From Pelosinus sp. IPA-1 (GTDB taxonomy: Bacteria > Bacillota > Negativicutes > DSM-13327), in assembly GCF_030269905.1 (NCBI RefSeq), contig NZ_BSVC01000001.1, positions 62,001-126,000 of the forward strand: a stretch of DNA of 64,000 bases, given 5' to 3'. The position numbers were made by a program, and so were the translations under genes. Positions 52,805 through 61,757 of this stretch are shown here, one piece after another; positions within the stretch are counted from its first letter, which is position 1; each line of letters opens with the position of its first letter. Under the pieces are notes generated by a model. That model was not told where the DNA came from. It made no database searches and worked only from the letters and a program-made list of their open reading frames with translations.

Positions 52805-54619
52805 TTGAAAAAGTTAAGGATGTTGGTTAGATGGCTGAATGATAAACTTGCACGCAAGTTTCTTTATTCTTTTAAATCTACAATTCTCAGCGTATATCTC
52901 CCAATCATTATTTTTTTCATCTTTATTACAGGCATGGCATCCTATCTTTTAGCTGCTGCGCAAATTGAGGATAATGCATATCGTAACATTAATACGATCG
53001 TTTTTCAGACAGGAAATTACCTGGATAATCGGTTTGCCGATGCACTGCAGCAATTGACGGCACTGTCGAATGAACCTGATATTCTAACGGTTATGAATAA
53101 AGACCCTGAGGATATTAGTCCTGAAGATTATCTTAAAGTACAATCTCATGTTAATGGAATTCGATCCGTTAATGGTACATTAATTGACTCAATCTATATT
53201 AACTTCCATAATGGTAAATTTATTTTTTTCAGAGGCGATGACTCTAGCACTATGATCAAGTTTATATATATGCAATATCGTAGCCGCTATAAAGACAATC
53301 CTTATGATGTATATTGGCAAAATTCGCATATTGGATACGAGAAAGATGAAAAGCATGTAAGTCTGTTTAAACTTTTTGGCAAAGAAAATGCGAAAATTAA
53401 TGGAATTATTTTATTTAATTTACGCTATGATTTTTTTGAAAAGGTTTTTAGTACTTCATTACTTAATAAAAGTGGATATTTAATGTTAGTCAGCCCGGAA
53501 GAGGCAATGACTTTTAAAAAAATCGATGAAAAATATCAGGTAAATAGTGAGATAGTAAAGCAATTACAAGAAGCCAAAACTAAAGAGGGGCAACTTGAGT
53601 TTGATAATCCACAGGGGAAGAAGATGGTTGTAATTTATAATACCTTGCTTACCAATCAGTGGAAACTTGCAGCTGTATTTACACAGGATGAGATTTTAGA
53701 TCGAGTTAGGTATATTAAATATATTACATTATCCCTAATTGTTTTGTTAGTTATTGTTGCTGTTTTCTTGACAAATGTGCTTGCAATTTATATTACAAAA
53801 CCGATTTCAGTTTTGACAGACAGTATGAAACGTATACGGGGCGAGAATATAAATTTTGTTTCTGATTCTCATCCTTTAAATGAGATGGGGGTTTTAAATC
53901 AGGGGGTTGAAGATTTAGTAGAACGAGTCAAAAATTTGGTAGAGCAGATCAATATAGATCAAGAAACAAAAAGGCAATTGGAATTTTCGGTGATACAAAC
54001 CCAAATCCATCCACATTTTTTGTATAACACATTGTACTCTATTAAAGGGTTATGTGATATGGGGTTGAATGAAGATGCCAGTGCAATGATTACAGCCTTA
54101 TCCAACTTCTTTCGCGTAAGTATTAGTTGCGGTAAGGAAATAATTAGCGTTGAGGAAGAGATGTCACATATACGCAATTATTTATTTATTCAAGAGATGC
54201 GCTATGGCGATGCCTTTTCATATGAGATTAATGTAAAGCCAGATATTCTATCTTATAGTATTGTCAAATTAACGTTACAGCCCTTGGTGGAAAATGCAAT
54301 TTACCATGGTGTAAAACAAAAAAGAGGAATTGGTTGGATTAAGGTAAATGGCTATGAGCAGGATGGGCTTTTATGCTTTGAAGTGCAGGATAATGGGCTT
54401 GGAATGAGCTGTGAGCGGTTACAAGAAGTCCGTGGCAGTTTGAATAATAGAGGATTTGGACTAGAAAAGGTTGGGCTCGGTGTGCGTAGTGTGCATGAAA
54501 GGCTCCAACTTCATTATGGAAAAGAAGCTGGATTGCAGATAGAAAGTAAGTTAAGTGAGGGAACGATAGTAAAGGTAATCATTCCGATGAAACAATTGGA
54601 GGATAAATTAGATGTATAG
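52805..54619 (+). CDS. yesM: Sensor histidine kinase, YesM family (LytS-type)
   Basis: 604 aa. TM1 at about residues 27-52, a dCache-like extracytoplasmic sensor to about 300, TM2 at about 302-325, then HAMP. The His_kinase domain has H402 in Q-I-H-P-H-F-L-Y-N-T-L, and the HATPase has P-L-V-E-N-A-I-Y-H-G and D-N-G-L-G-M. YesM/YesN pairs commonly control pectin and rhamnogalacturonan genes. It sits between two pectinase genes. UUG start with GGAGGGA. Overlaps yesN by 8 nt. Confidence 0.93.
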   Translation: MKKLRMLVRWLNDKLARKFLYSFKSTILSVYLPIIIFFIFITGMASYLLAAAQIEDNAYRNINTIVFQTGNYLDNRFADALQQLTALSNEPDILTVMNKDPEDISPEDYLKVQSHVNGIRSVNGTLIDSIYINFHNGKFIFFRGDDSSTMIKFIYMQYRSRYKDNPYDVYWQNSHIGYEKDEKHVSLFKLFGKENAKINGIILFNLRYDFFEKVFSTSLLNKSGYLMLVSPEEAMTFKKIDEKYQVNSEIVKQLQEAKTKEGQLEFDNPQGKKMVVIYNTLLTNQWKLAAVFTQDEILDRVRYIKYITLSLIVLLVIVAVFLTNVLAIYITKPISVLTDSMKRIRGENINFVSDSHPLNEMGVLNQGVEDLVERVKNLVEQINIDQETKRQLEFSVIQTQIHPHFLYNTLYSIKGLCDMGLNEDASAMITALSNFFRVSISCGKEIISVEEEMSHIRNYLFIQEMRYGDAFSYEINVKPDILSYSIVKLTLQPLVENAIYHGVKQKRGIGWIKVNGYEQDGLLCFEVQDNGLGMSCERLQEVRGSLNNRGFGLEKVGLGVRSVHERLQLHYGKEAGLQIESKLSEGTIVKVIIPMKQLEDKLDV

Positions 54620-56213
54620 GATTTTGATTATTGATGACGATCGGATTATCCGTAAGGGCTTAGCTAAGACAATTCCTTGGGAGGAACATGGGTTTCAGCT
54701 TGCAGGGGAAGCAGCTGATGGAGAGGAAGGGCTTAGACTCATTGAAGAGTTCCATCCTCACATTATAATATCTGATATTAGGATGCCATTTATGGATGGC
54801 CTGGATATGGCACGCATTGTTAAGGAACGATATCCTATGATTAAATTAATTCTTTTAACAGGATATAATGATTTTGCTTATGCACAGCAAGCTATAAAAA
54901 TAAGGGCATTTGATTATTTACTCAAGCCAGTAGATAAAGAAATACTACTAGAAAAAGTAAAAAAAGCAGCGGAAGAATGGGATAATGAGAATCGAACACA
55001 GCAAAAAATAAGTGAAGCCAATCCCTTTTTTAGACAAGCATTCTTGAAAACGTTGTTAGAATGTCGAGAAGAAGAAGAGGAGCTATTGCGGGAAGCTCGG
55101 TCCTTAGGTATTGAATTAGTAGGTAAAACCTTTATTGTTTTTCTAATCAAAGTAGATGAATCTTATAAAGATGTTTCAGGGAAGGCAGAATCTCTTGAAA
55201 AAAGAGAAGCGCTAAAGTATTGTGTCTTTAATATTTGCGAAGAATTAACTGCAGGAGAAAAAAAAGGCGGAGTTGTTGGCTTAGAAAAAGATGAACTCGT
55301 TTTAATTTATTCCGCGAATGAAACACCTAAGGATGCAGAAGCAAACGCACGTAATTTTGCAGAAAAGATTAAAAATATTGTAAAAAAATATTTAAAAATT
55401 ACTGTGACAATTGCTATAGGAGGAGCTTATCAGGGTATTTCCTGTATTCGATCTTCCTATCAGGATGCTAGGTCCGTCATTAGTTTTCGTCATTTTATTG
55501 GCAAGGACAAGGTATTTTCAATGTTAGACATTGGCGATCTGCCTAGTAAAAGTCGCATGCAGATTCAGTGGGACGAGGATGAGCTTGTAAACAAAGTGAA
55601 GTTAGGTTTAGTGCAAGATGCTATGGGGATTATCCATGATCTAGAATGTGAAATCTTGCAGCAAAATTACATATCCTTATATCACGTTCGCCTTCTTGCT
55701 GTGCAGTTAATCATATCATTATTTAGAGGTGCAGCAGAATGGGCACAAGAATGGGAGAAGGCACAGAGGGAAAACGTATCAATTTACTATAACCAGATAA
55801 ACGAAATGCAAACAATTAGAGAAATCATGAATTTAATTAGGCCAGTTGTTTCTGCTCTTGCCGAGTTTATGACAATGCAGCGTGAAAGTCATAGTTATGG
55901 TGTCATAGGGGAAGCAGCAAAATATATTGAAGAACACTATGCAAAACAAGGACTGTCATTACAAGAAGTAGCTAAACATGTTCATATGAACTCGGTTTAT
56001 CTGAGTACACTGTTCAAGCAAGAGAAAAATATTAATTTTTCCGATTTTTTATTGCAGATAAGAATGAATAAAGCAATGGAACTTTTGAGAAACAATAACA
56101 TGAAGACCTATGAAGTAGCAGAGGTAGTGGGATATAGCAGCCCAGAATATTTTAGTGTATGTTTTAAAAAATATACGGGTGTTCCGCCTATTGAATTTAA
56201 AAATAAGGTATAA
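54612..56213 (+). CDS. yesN: Response regulator, YesN family (receiver plus AraC DNA-binding)
   Basis: 533 aa. Receiver at residues 1-120 with D8-D10, phospho-acceptor D55 (I-S-D-I-R-M-P-F-M-D-G) and K in L-L-K-P-V. A long linker region is followed by a C-terminal AraC/XylS double helix-turn-helix at about 430-533 (L-S-L-Q-E-V-A-K-H-V-H-M-N; Y-E-V-A-E-V-V-G-Y-S-S-P-E-Y-F). Probable activator of the flanking pectin-degradation genes; a shared 17-bp motif is the candidate site. Confidence 0.94.
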   Translation: MYRILIIDDDRIIRKGLAKTIPWEEHGFQLAGEAADGEEGLRLIEEFHPHIIISDIRMPFMDGLDMARIVKERYPMIKLILLTGYNDFAYAQQAIKIRAFDYLLKPVDKEILLEKVKKAAEEWDNENRTQQKISEANPFFRQAFLKTLLECREEEEELLREARSLGIELVGKTFIVFLIKVDESYKDVSGKAESLEKREALKYCVFNICEELTAGEKKGGVVGLEKDELVLIYSANETPKDAEANARNFAEKIKNIVKKYLKITVTIAIGGAYQGISCIRSSYQDARSVISFRHFIGKDKVFSMLDIGDLPSKSRMQIQWDEDELVNKVKLGLVQDAMGIIHDLECEILQQNYISLYHVRLLAVQLIISLFRGAAEWAQEWEKAQRENVSIYYNQINEMQTIREIMNLIRPVVSALAEFMTMQRESHSYGVIGEAAKYIEEHYAKQGLSLQEVAKHVHMNSVYLSTLFKQEKNINFSDFLLQIRMNKAMELLRNNNMKTYEVAEVVGYSSPEYFSVCFKKYTGVPPIEFKNKV

Positions 56214-56220
56214 ATATATA

Positions 56221-56265
56221 ATAAACGGGGCTTATACAGTAAGATGTATAAGCCTCGTTTATTTA
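56221..56265. terminator. Terminator after yesN
   Basis: 18-bp stem (56221-56238 with 56245-56262, one G-U) then TTTA. Confidence 0.75.
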
Positions 56266-56357
56266 CGAATTAAATCATCGTCTGTTGGCAAAACATTAAA
56301 AATGTTTACTAATGTATTTGGAGGTTATCGAGGAATATTAAAATATTACATAAGTGT

Positions 56358-56374
56358 CTTAAGATGTTTAATTA
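56358..56374 (+). promoter_or_regulatory. Candidate YesN operator, site B (polygalacturonase)
   Basis: CTTAAGATGTTTAATTA, 94 bp before the GH28 start, matching site A at 50851. Confidence 0.4.
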
Positions 56375-56467
56375 CCAGAGAATTCATATTTATATAGAAT
56401 GTAAATAGTTACTCTTATGGTATTTGATAATGGTAGTTAATTTTGGGAAAAAAGGAGAAATGATTGG

Positions 56468-59185
56468 ATGAAAAAAGCAAAGTATATATCTCTTATGCTA
56501 GCTGTGGTCTTTACTTTTTCGGCGGTTTGTAGTATAGCCCTGCCAATAGAAAAAGCCTTTGCCGCAGCTATTGTGCAAGCTCCTCAAAATGTTCAGGTAC
56601 CTGCATTAGCATATGATGAAAACAGCATTACTTTAGTGTGGGAAAAACCAGCGGTATATGATAATGTTGTAAACTACAATATTTATATGGATGGGAAACT
56701 GGTCGGTACGGCGTATGACAATAAGACTTCACCGGCTAAACCGTATATGGACAAATTCTATGCAGACAGTAGCAATCAGGATGCACAGAAAATTACCATG
56801 CATAACTATACGGCAAAAGACTTAAAACCGAATACTACTTATAGGTTCACCGTGCGGGCAATTGATAAAGATGGTAATGAATCACCGCCCAGCAAGGTGG
56901 TAACTCAAGTTACTACTGAGGTGCCTAAAGCATTTAATATTGTGGACTATGGTGCAGTTGGTGATAGTACTACTAGTAATACCAAAGCCATTCAAGCAGC
57001 GATTGACGCTTGTACGACTGGTGGAAAAGTAGTCGTTCCACCGGGTGTATTTAAAACAGGTGCTATTTGGTTAAAAAGTAATATGACCTTGGAAATTAGT
57101 AAAGATGCAACTTTGCTGGCAACTGAAAATGCAGATGAGTATGTGTATGGTAATCTACCTTACATCTACTCGACAGATACCCGCTTTTATTCTCTGATTA
57201 ATGCCCACACTTTTGATTTTGGCAGTATGTCTAATATTCGAATTGTAGGGGAAGGCACAATTGACGGGAATGGATGGAAACAAATTGGCGTTGATAAAGA
57301 CGAACCATCATTGCCTATATATGCAAGCCCGTTAAATGCTGCAGGACAGTCAGACCTTAAGGAAGTTCTCAATATTGGCATAACGGCAAAGACTACTGTG
57401 GAAAGAGCGGTAGGTATGGGGATGACGATGAAAGCCGTATACCCTAGACGACCAAGTTTAGTCAATTTTAGAGGCGTAAATAATGTGTACTTTAGTGGAA
57501 TTACAGTAATAAACCCTGCAAATCATACGTTGATGAATGCCAATTGCAACAATGTGACAATCAATGGTGTAATTTTTAAAACCTATGATTGTAACAATGG
57601 GGATGGGATTGAATTTTCACATGGCTCTGGGTTAATAGTATTTAACAACTTCTTTGACACTGGTGATGACGGCATGAATTTTGCGGCAGGTCAAGGTGCA
57701 GTTGGCAATAAAGAACAACCAACGCAGAATGCGTGGATTTTCAATAACTATTTCCGTCATGGTCATGGTGCTATTGTAACAGGGAGCCACACTGCTGCTT
57801 GGATTCAAAATATATTAGCAGAAGATAATATTATGAACGGCGTCGACGTAGGATTACGCTGTAAAACAAATGGACCTACTGGTGGCGGTGCCAGAAATAT
57901 TGTGTTTAGGGATAATGCATTAAAAAATATTCAATTGCAAGGGTTTATCTTTACTTCTGCTTATTCCGATCCAAATGCGGTCATGGAATTTGAACCTGCA
58001 GTTGAGCCAGGACGATTCAAAGATATAAAAGTTCAGAATTGTACAGTCGATGGCACTGGTAAAGCTTCTATTGAAGTGGCGGGCAATGCAAACGGTTATC
58101 ATGAAAATATTAACTTTGAAAATGTTAGATTCCTTCATGTTAAATCTGCGCTACTTGATTATATGAAGAATAGTTCTTTTAAGAATGTCGTCTTTGACAA
58201 TACGGAAGAACCTTGGAAAATTACCAATTCTACTGGACTTTCCTTTGACAAAAAGACTACACAAAATTCTGCATCAGTGGATGCAGAGTCCGCGCCAGTT
58301 TGGCCTGCTGCAAGTTCGATGACCGCAGGTGAAATAGGTGAGACAAGTGTAGTAGTAAGCTGGTCTGGGGCGATTGATAATGTAGCTGTGGCTAAATATA
58401 ACATATTAGCTAATGATATTGTTGTAGCTACAGTAGTAGGCAGTGAAGTGAGTGAAAAAGTTACTGGGTTTGCCCCAGGTGAAACTTATAAACTTAAGGT
58501 AGAAGCGATTGATGCAACCGGTAATGTTACCACAACAGGTCCTAGCGTGATTGTTACAACAATGGGGATAAAAAGTACAGAACCTCCCATCGTGTCGACT
58601 GATAGCGATAGTGTGAAATTGGCGAACATCGGCACTACATGGGTAAACTTGACTTGGAATCCTGCTACAAGTCAGTATGGTATAAAACAGTATGTCGTGT
58701 ATGTAAATGACATACAGGTTGCAGTTCTTGATTCCAAGGTTAAATCCTATAATATTGGCGGACTTACTGCTAATGAAAAATATACCTTTAAGGTAAAAGC
58801 TGTAGACGTTTCAGGTAATGAAACTGTTTATAGTGTACAGCCTGAAGGTACGACTAAACCGTTATATGATCTTGGTGCTCCGAAATGGGCAGCTAAGAGC
58901 AACATCACGGCTAATGTAACTAGTACCAGTGTAACCCTTAGTTGGCCTGCAGCAACGGATGATAAAGCGGTTATTGGCTATAGAGTATACAAAGATGGTA
59001 ATGCGATTAGTCTGAGTGGTGAATCTATGAACACGGCGAATACCGTATATACGGTTAATAACACCACATTTGCCGTTAATGGCTTGTCGCCAAATACCAA
59101 ATATACATTCAAAATAGAAGCCGGCGATGCAATGGGCAGATGGACAGGAACTGGGCCAAGCATAACAGTAACTACATCGAAGTAG
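56468..59185 (+). CDS. Secreted polygalacturonase (GH28, exo-type PelX/PehX-like) with FN3 domains
   Basis: 905 aa. Signal peptide at residues 1-33. FN3 domain at about 37-150. GH28 right-handed beta-helix at about 155-600 with Y-G-A-V-G-D, N-G-D-G-I-E, T-G-D-D-G, R-H-G-H-G-A and L-R-C-K-T (the NTD, DD, GHG, RIK equivalents). Three further FN3 domains lie at about 607-700, 705-795 and 798-905. FN3 before the catalytic domain is as in PehX-type exo-polygalacturonases releasing digalacturonate. ATG with AAAAGGAGAAATG. Likely YesMN-controlled. Confidence 0.93.
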   Translation: MKKAKYISLMLAVVFTFSAVCSIALPIEKAFAAAIVQAPQNVQVPALAYDENSITLVWEKPAVYDNVVNYNIYMDGKLVGTAYDNKTSPAKPYMDKFYADSSNQDAQKITMHNYTAKDLKPNTTYRFTVRAIDKDGNESPPSKVVTQVTTEVPKAFNIVDYGAVGDSTTSNTKAIQAAIDACTTGGKVVVPPGVFKTGAIWLKSNMTLEISKDATLLATENADEYVYGNLPYIYSTDTRFYSLINAHTFDFGSMSNIRIVGEGTIDGNGWKQIGVDKDEPSLPIYASPLNAAGQSDLKEVLNIGITAKTTVERAVGMGMTMKAVYPRRPSLVNFRGVNNVYFSGITVINPANHTLMNANCNNVTINGVIFKTYDCNNGDGIEFSHGSGLIVFNNFFDTGDDGMNFAAGQGAVGNKEQPTQNAWIFNNYFRHGHGAIVTGSHTAAWIQNILAEDNIMNGVDVGLRCKTNGPTGGGARNIVFRDNALKNIQLQGFIFTSAYSDPNAVMEFEPAVEPGRFKDIKVQNCTVDGTGKASIEVAGNANGYHENINFENVRFLHVKSALLDYMKNSSFKNVVFDNTEEPWKITNSTGLSFDKKTTQNSASVDAESAPVWPAASSMTAGEIGETSVVVSWSGAIDNVAVAKYNILANDIVVATVVGSEVSEKVTGFAPGETYKLKVEAIDATGNVTTTGPSVIVTTMGIKSTEPPIVSTDSDSVKLANIGTTWVNLTWNPATSQYGIKQYVVYVNDIQVAVLDSKVKSYNIGGLTANEKYTFKVKAVDVSGNETVYSVQPEGTTKPLYDLGAPKWAAKSNITANVTSTSVTLSWPAATDDKAVIGYRVYKDGNAISLSGESMNTANTVYTVNNTTFAVNGLSPNTKYTFKIEAGDAMGRWTGTGPSITVTTSK

Positions 59186-59214
59186 AAAAAGGGCATTCCA
59201 AATTCTAGTTAAGT

Positions 59215-59254
59215 AAACGAGCAAGTTGAATCTTTTCAGCTTGTTCGTTTTTAA
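59215..59254 (+). terminator. Terminator after the polygalacturonase gene
   Basis: 15-bp stem with G-U pairs (59215-59229 with 59236-59250) then TTAAT. Confidence 0.7.
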
Positions 59255-59300
59255 TAAATAAAAGTTGGACAAAAGATAGTCTCGTTGAAAAGTTAAGACA

Positions 59301-59341
59301 AAAGACTCAACAAGCAGTGCAATACTGCAAGTTGAGTCTTT
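59301..59341. repeat. Hairpin repeat, copy B
   Basis: AAAGACTCAAC (59301-59311) with GTTGAGTCTTT (59331-59341), inner GCAGT-GCAAT-ACTGC. It shares CTCAACAAGCAG and AATACTGC with copy A at 52565. Confidence 0.55.
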
Positions 59342-59637
59342 AATAATATCTGCATGCGAACTGCCGACAGCCATCGCATAGCAATTTCGTTCTTTTTCAG
59401 ATTACTCCGTTTTTCAGAATATGATTTGATTGTCAGTGAGAAGCCTTTTAACATGTTATCGTGATGTGGATGTACATCATGATATTCTGTAAGTCTTGTA
59501 TTATAGGTCTTAACTAGGTGAGCCTAAGGTGATTAGAGGAATTTGTTCAATGGCTAAGGAGTGCTATCATATTGCCATCCATTTGCACAGTGAGTATCAA
59601 TCTTTAATGATATGAAGGATGTTACTCTTTTAAGACA
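59342..59637. other. Intergenic stretch between convergent genes
   Basis: Contains a hairpin at about 59457-59484 (TATCGTGATGT/ACATCATGATA) and a 21-codon frame (from about 59551) beginning M-A-K-E-C-Y-H with no SD. Nothing else recognised. Confidence 0.35.
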
Positions 59638-59674
59638 AAACAGGCACCTTACGATTTGCGTAGGGTGCCTGTTT
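59638..59674 (-). terminator. Terminator after the SLH porin gene
   Basis: 16-bp stem (59638-59653 with 59659-59674, one G-U). The minus strand continues TTTTGTCTT. Confidence 0.75.
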
Positions 59675-59702
59675 GACTACATCTTTTGTTAAGTTATTAA
59701 GA

Positions 59703-61094
59703 TTAGAAGAATAATTCCATTTGAGCATATGCCATATGTTTATTGTTTATACCGGCAATATCATTCCCATTTACAGGTTTACCGGCAATGTAGAAGGCTT
59801 CAAATTTAGTATTTTTAATTAAGGTGTAATCTAATCCAACTTCCATACCTTTAATATTGTTCATACGAGCTGCTTTAGCATTATCATGACGGAAGCCAGT
59901 GGTCATGTCACCGCGATCAAAGCCATCATCGGCATATCTGTAGCCGATCCAAGAACCCCAAGTGCCAACTTTGCTTTTATCCGCATTACCGTAATCTAGT
60001 TTAATTTCATAACCTTTTGGTTTCTTGTCTGTAGCAGCTACTTTGTTGCTAAGCGCACCGTTTTTAATTCCCATAACTCGAGCAGCTCTGTTTTCAGCAT
60101 ACTCAGCACCTAATGTAAAATTACCCAAGTCATACTTAAAGCCAAGACCTATTGTGTCATAGCTACTACCTGTTATGCCCCTATCTTGGATAGGATTCTT
60201 TAACCATTGAGTAGCTACAGTGAAGTCAGGAGTAAAAGAGTATTTTGCCTGCATCAATTTAAACCAGGTATTTTTCTGTTTAAATATATCAGTTTCTGTA
60301 GTACTAAAAGTAGCAGTAGTATTAGCACCGCCATATTTCATAGCATACATGTCCAAGGTTACTTTATTGCCGATTGTCACGCCTGCGCCTTCCCAGTTAT
60401 CTTTATCCCAACCGGTATAGGCATTGAAAGTTTTGAAATTGCCGCGACCAGCGAGTACATGCATACCGGAAACATCGCCTTCTAGATAAGCACGGACTAG
60501 GTTATTTGGATTGTCACTGCCGCTGCCGCCAAATTTCGGAGCTGACGATTCAAAACGGGAAACCATTTTCCAGTTATCATCCAAAGGAGCAGTCATATTC
60601 AAGCGATACCGTACTTGGCCATTTTTCTGTTTGTCAGAATTCGCGTTATCAAAACCAAGAACGCCATTACCAGCATAATCATAGCGAAAGCGTAATTCAC
60701 CGCCAATTTTCAATCTACCAAGAGCGTCAACTTTCTTTTCCAACTTGCCTACACGAACCCCCAAATTGTCGAGTTCTTTAGCATATTCTGCAGTAAGTTT
60801 GTCAATTGAAGCTTTATTAGCAGCATCTGCTTTGTCGACATTACTCATTGCTTTGGCAACCAATGAAGCCATTTCATAACGGGTGATAGCATTATCGCCG
60901 CGGAAATCGCCATCTTTATAGCCATCAATAAGGCCTGCTTTAACTAGTTGTGTCACGGCAGGATATGCCCAATGAGTGGACGGAACTGTTGAAAACGGAT
61001 TTTCCGATCCGGTTGCCGCAAGTGCTGTACCCGTAATACTACAGCCAAGCATTACAGCAAGTGCCAGGGCTAAACTTTTTTTTGTTTTTTTCAT
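59703..61094 (-). CDS. SLH-domain outer-membrane porin (OmpM-like)
   Basis: 463 aa. Signal peptide at residues 1-26 (A-L-A-A). One SLH domain lies at about 33-90 (H-W-A-Y-P-A-V, G-Y-K-D-G-D-F-R-G-D-N-A-I-T-R-Y-E-M-A). A coiled-coil stretch follows at about 92-125 (K-L-T-A-E-Y-A-K-E-L-D-N). Then a beta-barrel of about 330 residues, rich in alternating aromatic strands, ends in F-F, the outer-membrane C-terminal signature. In Negativicutes such proteins tether the outer membrane to polyamine-modified peptidoglycan through the SLH domain. SD TAGGGGGA. Strong sign of a diderm Firmicute. Confidence 0.93.
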   Translation of the reverse strand: MKKTKKSLALALAVMLGCSITGTALAATGSENPFSTVPSTHWAYPAVTQLVKAGLIDGYKDGDFRGDNAITRYEMASLVAKAMSNVDKADAANKASIDKLTAEYAKELDNLGVRVGKLEKKVDALGRLKIGGELRFRYDYAGNGVLGFDNANSDKQKNGQVRYRLNMTAPLDDNWKMVSRFESSAPKFGGSGSDNPNNLVRAYLEGDVSGMHVLAGRGNFKTFNAYTGWDKDNWEGAGVTIGNKVTLDMYAMKYGGANTTATFSTTETDIFKQKNTWFKLMQAKYSFTPDFTVATQWLKNPIQDRGITGSSYDTIGLGFKYDLGNFTLGAEYAENRAARVMGIKNGALSNKVAATDKKPKGYEIKLDYGNADKSKVGTWGSWIGYRYADDGFDRGDMTTGFRHDNAKAARMNNIKGMEVGLDYTLIKNTKFEAFYIAGKPVNGNDIAGINNKHMAYAQMELFF

Positions 61095-61661
61095 TTTTTT
61101 TCCCCCTAATTTTTTTTATATAGAAGGGGAGTCAAATAGAGTATATTGAGTTGCACATGTTCCCTCAACAGTTCTATTCTATCCCAATTATATCTATCAC
61201 CATCATTAGAACTGTCTGAGAAACCTAGTATCACCTCATCCCAGCAGTCCCGATGGTCAAAGATCACGAATAAGTTATTGTATTAAAAACCATCTTCTTT
61301 CTATTAGCCCATTTTTTTACTTTATTTGAAAAAATGTCTACTTTTATGTTAAACAAATATTAACTTTTTGCGAATTCAATATATTAAGATTATTCTTCAA
61401 TTTCTTAATATATTGAATAACATTCGTTTTTGATATAAATGACATAAGAGTGAGTTAAGCTAGCAGGCGCATCTTGTAAATCCATTGTTTTAATAAACCT
61501 CAGTCGAAGGTAGGATTGTATTGCCTAAAATGTTAAATTATCATCTTAATATTTTAAATTCACAGGAAATTGTTTATTGCTTAAAATAGGGAGGTAATGC
61601 TTATGTGAAAGTGCAAAAATAGCATCCATATAAATTGCATTTATTTTGATATCAAGAAAAA
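61095..61661. other. Long promoter region between porin and alginate-lyase-like genes
   Basis: About 570 nt without a gene. It contains the 15-bp palindrome at 61374-61418. No long frame with an SD and no recognised RNA. Confidence 0.5.
61374..61418. repeat. Perfect 15-bp inverted repeat, spacer 15, upstream of the porin
   Basis: ATTCAATATATTAAG (61374-61388) and CTTAATATATTGAAT (61404-61418), about 280 bp before the porin start. Possible operator; no T-run on either side. Confidence 0.5.
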
Positions 61662-61700
61662 TTGAGTGGCTAAAGCATAGATAACGCTTTAGCCACTCAA
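61662..61700. terminator. Terminator-like hairpin before the alginate lyase gene
   Basis: Perfect 15-bp stem (61662-61676 with 61686-61700). On the minus strand it is followed by TTTTTCTTG; on the plus strand the flank is weak. It may block antisense transcription or attenuate the downstream gene. Confidence 0.55.
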
Positions 61701-61757
61701 TATGGTTATATTTAAGGATGCGTTCATTTAACAAATTACGGAGGTGGATAAGGTAAG

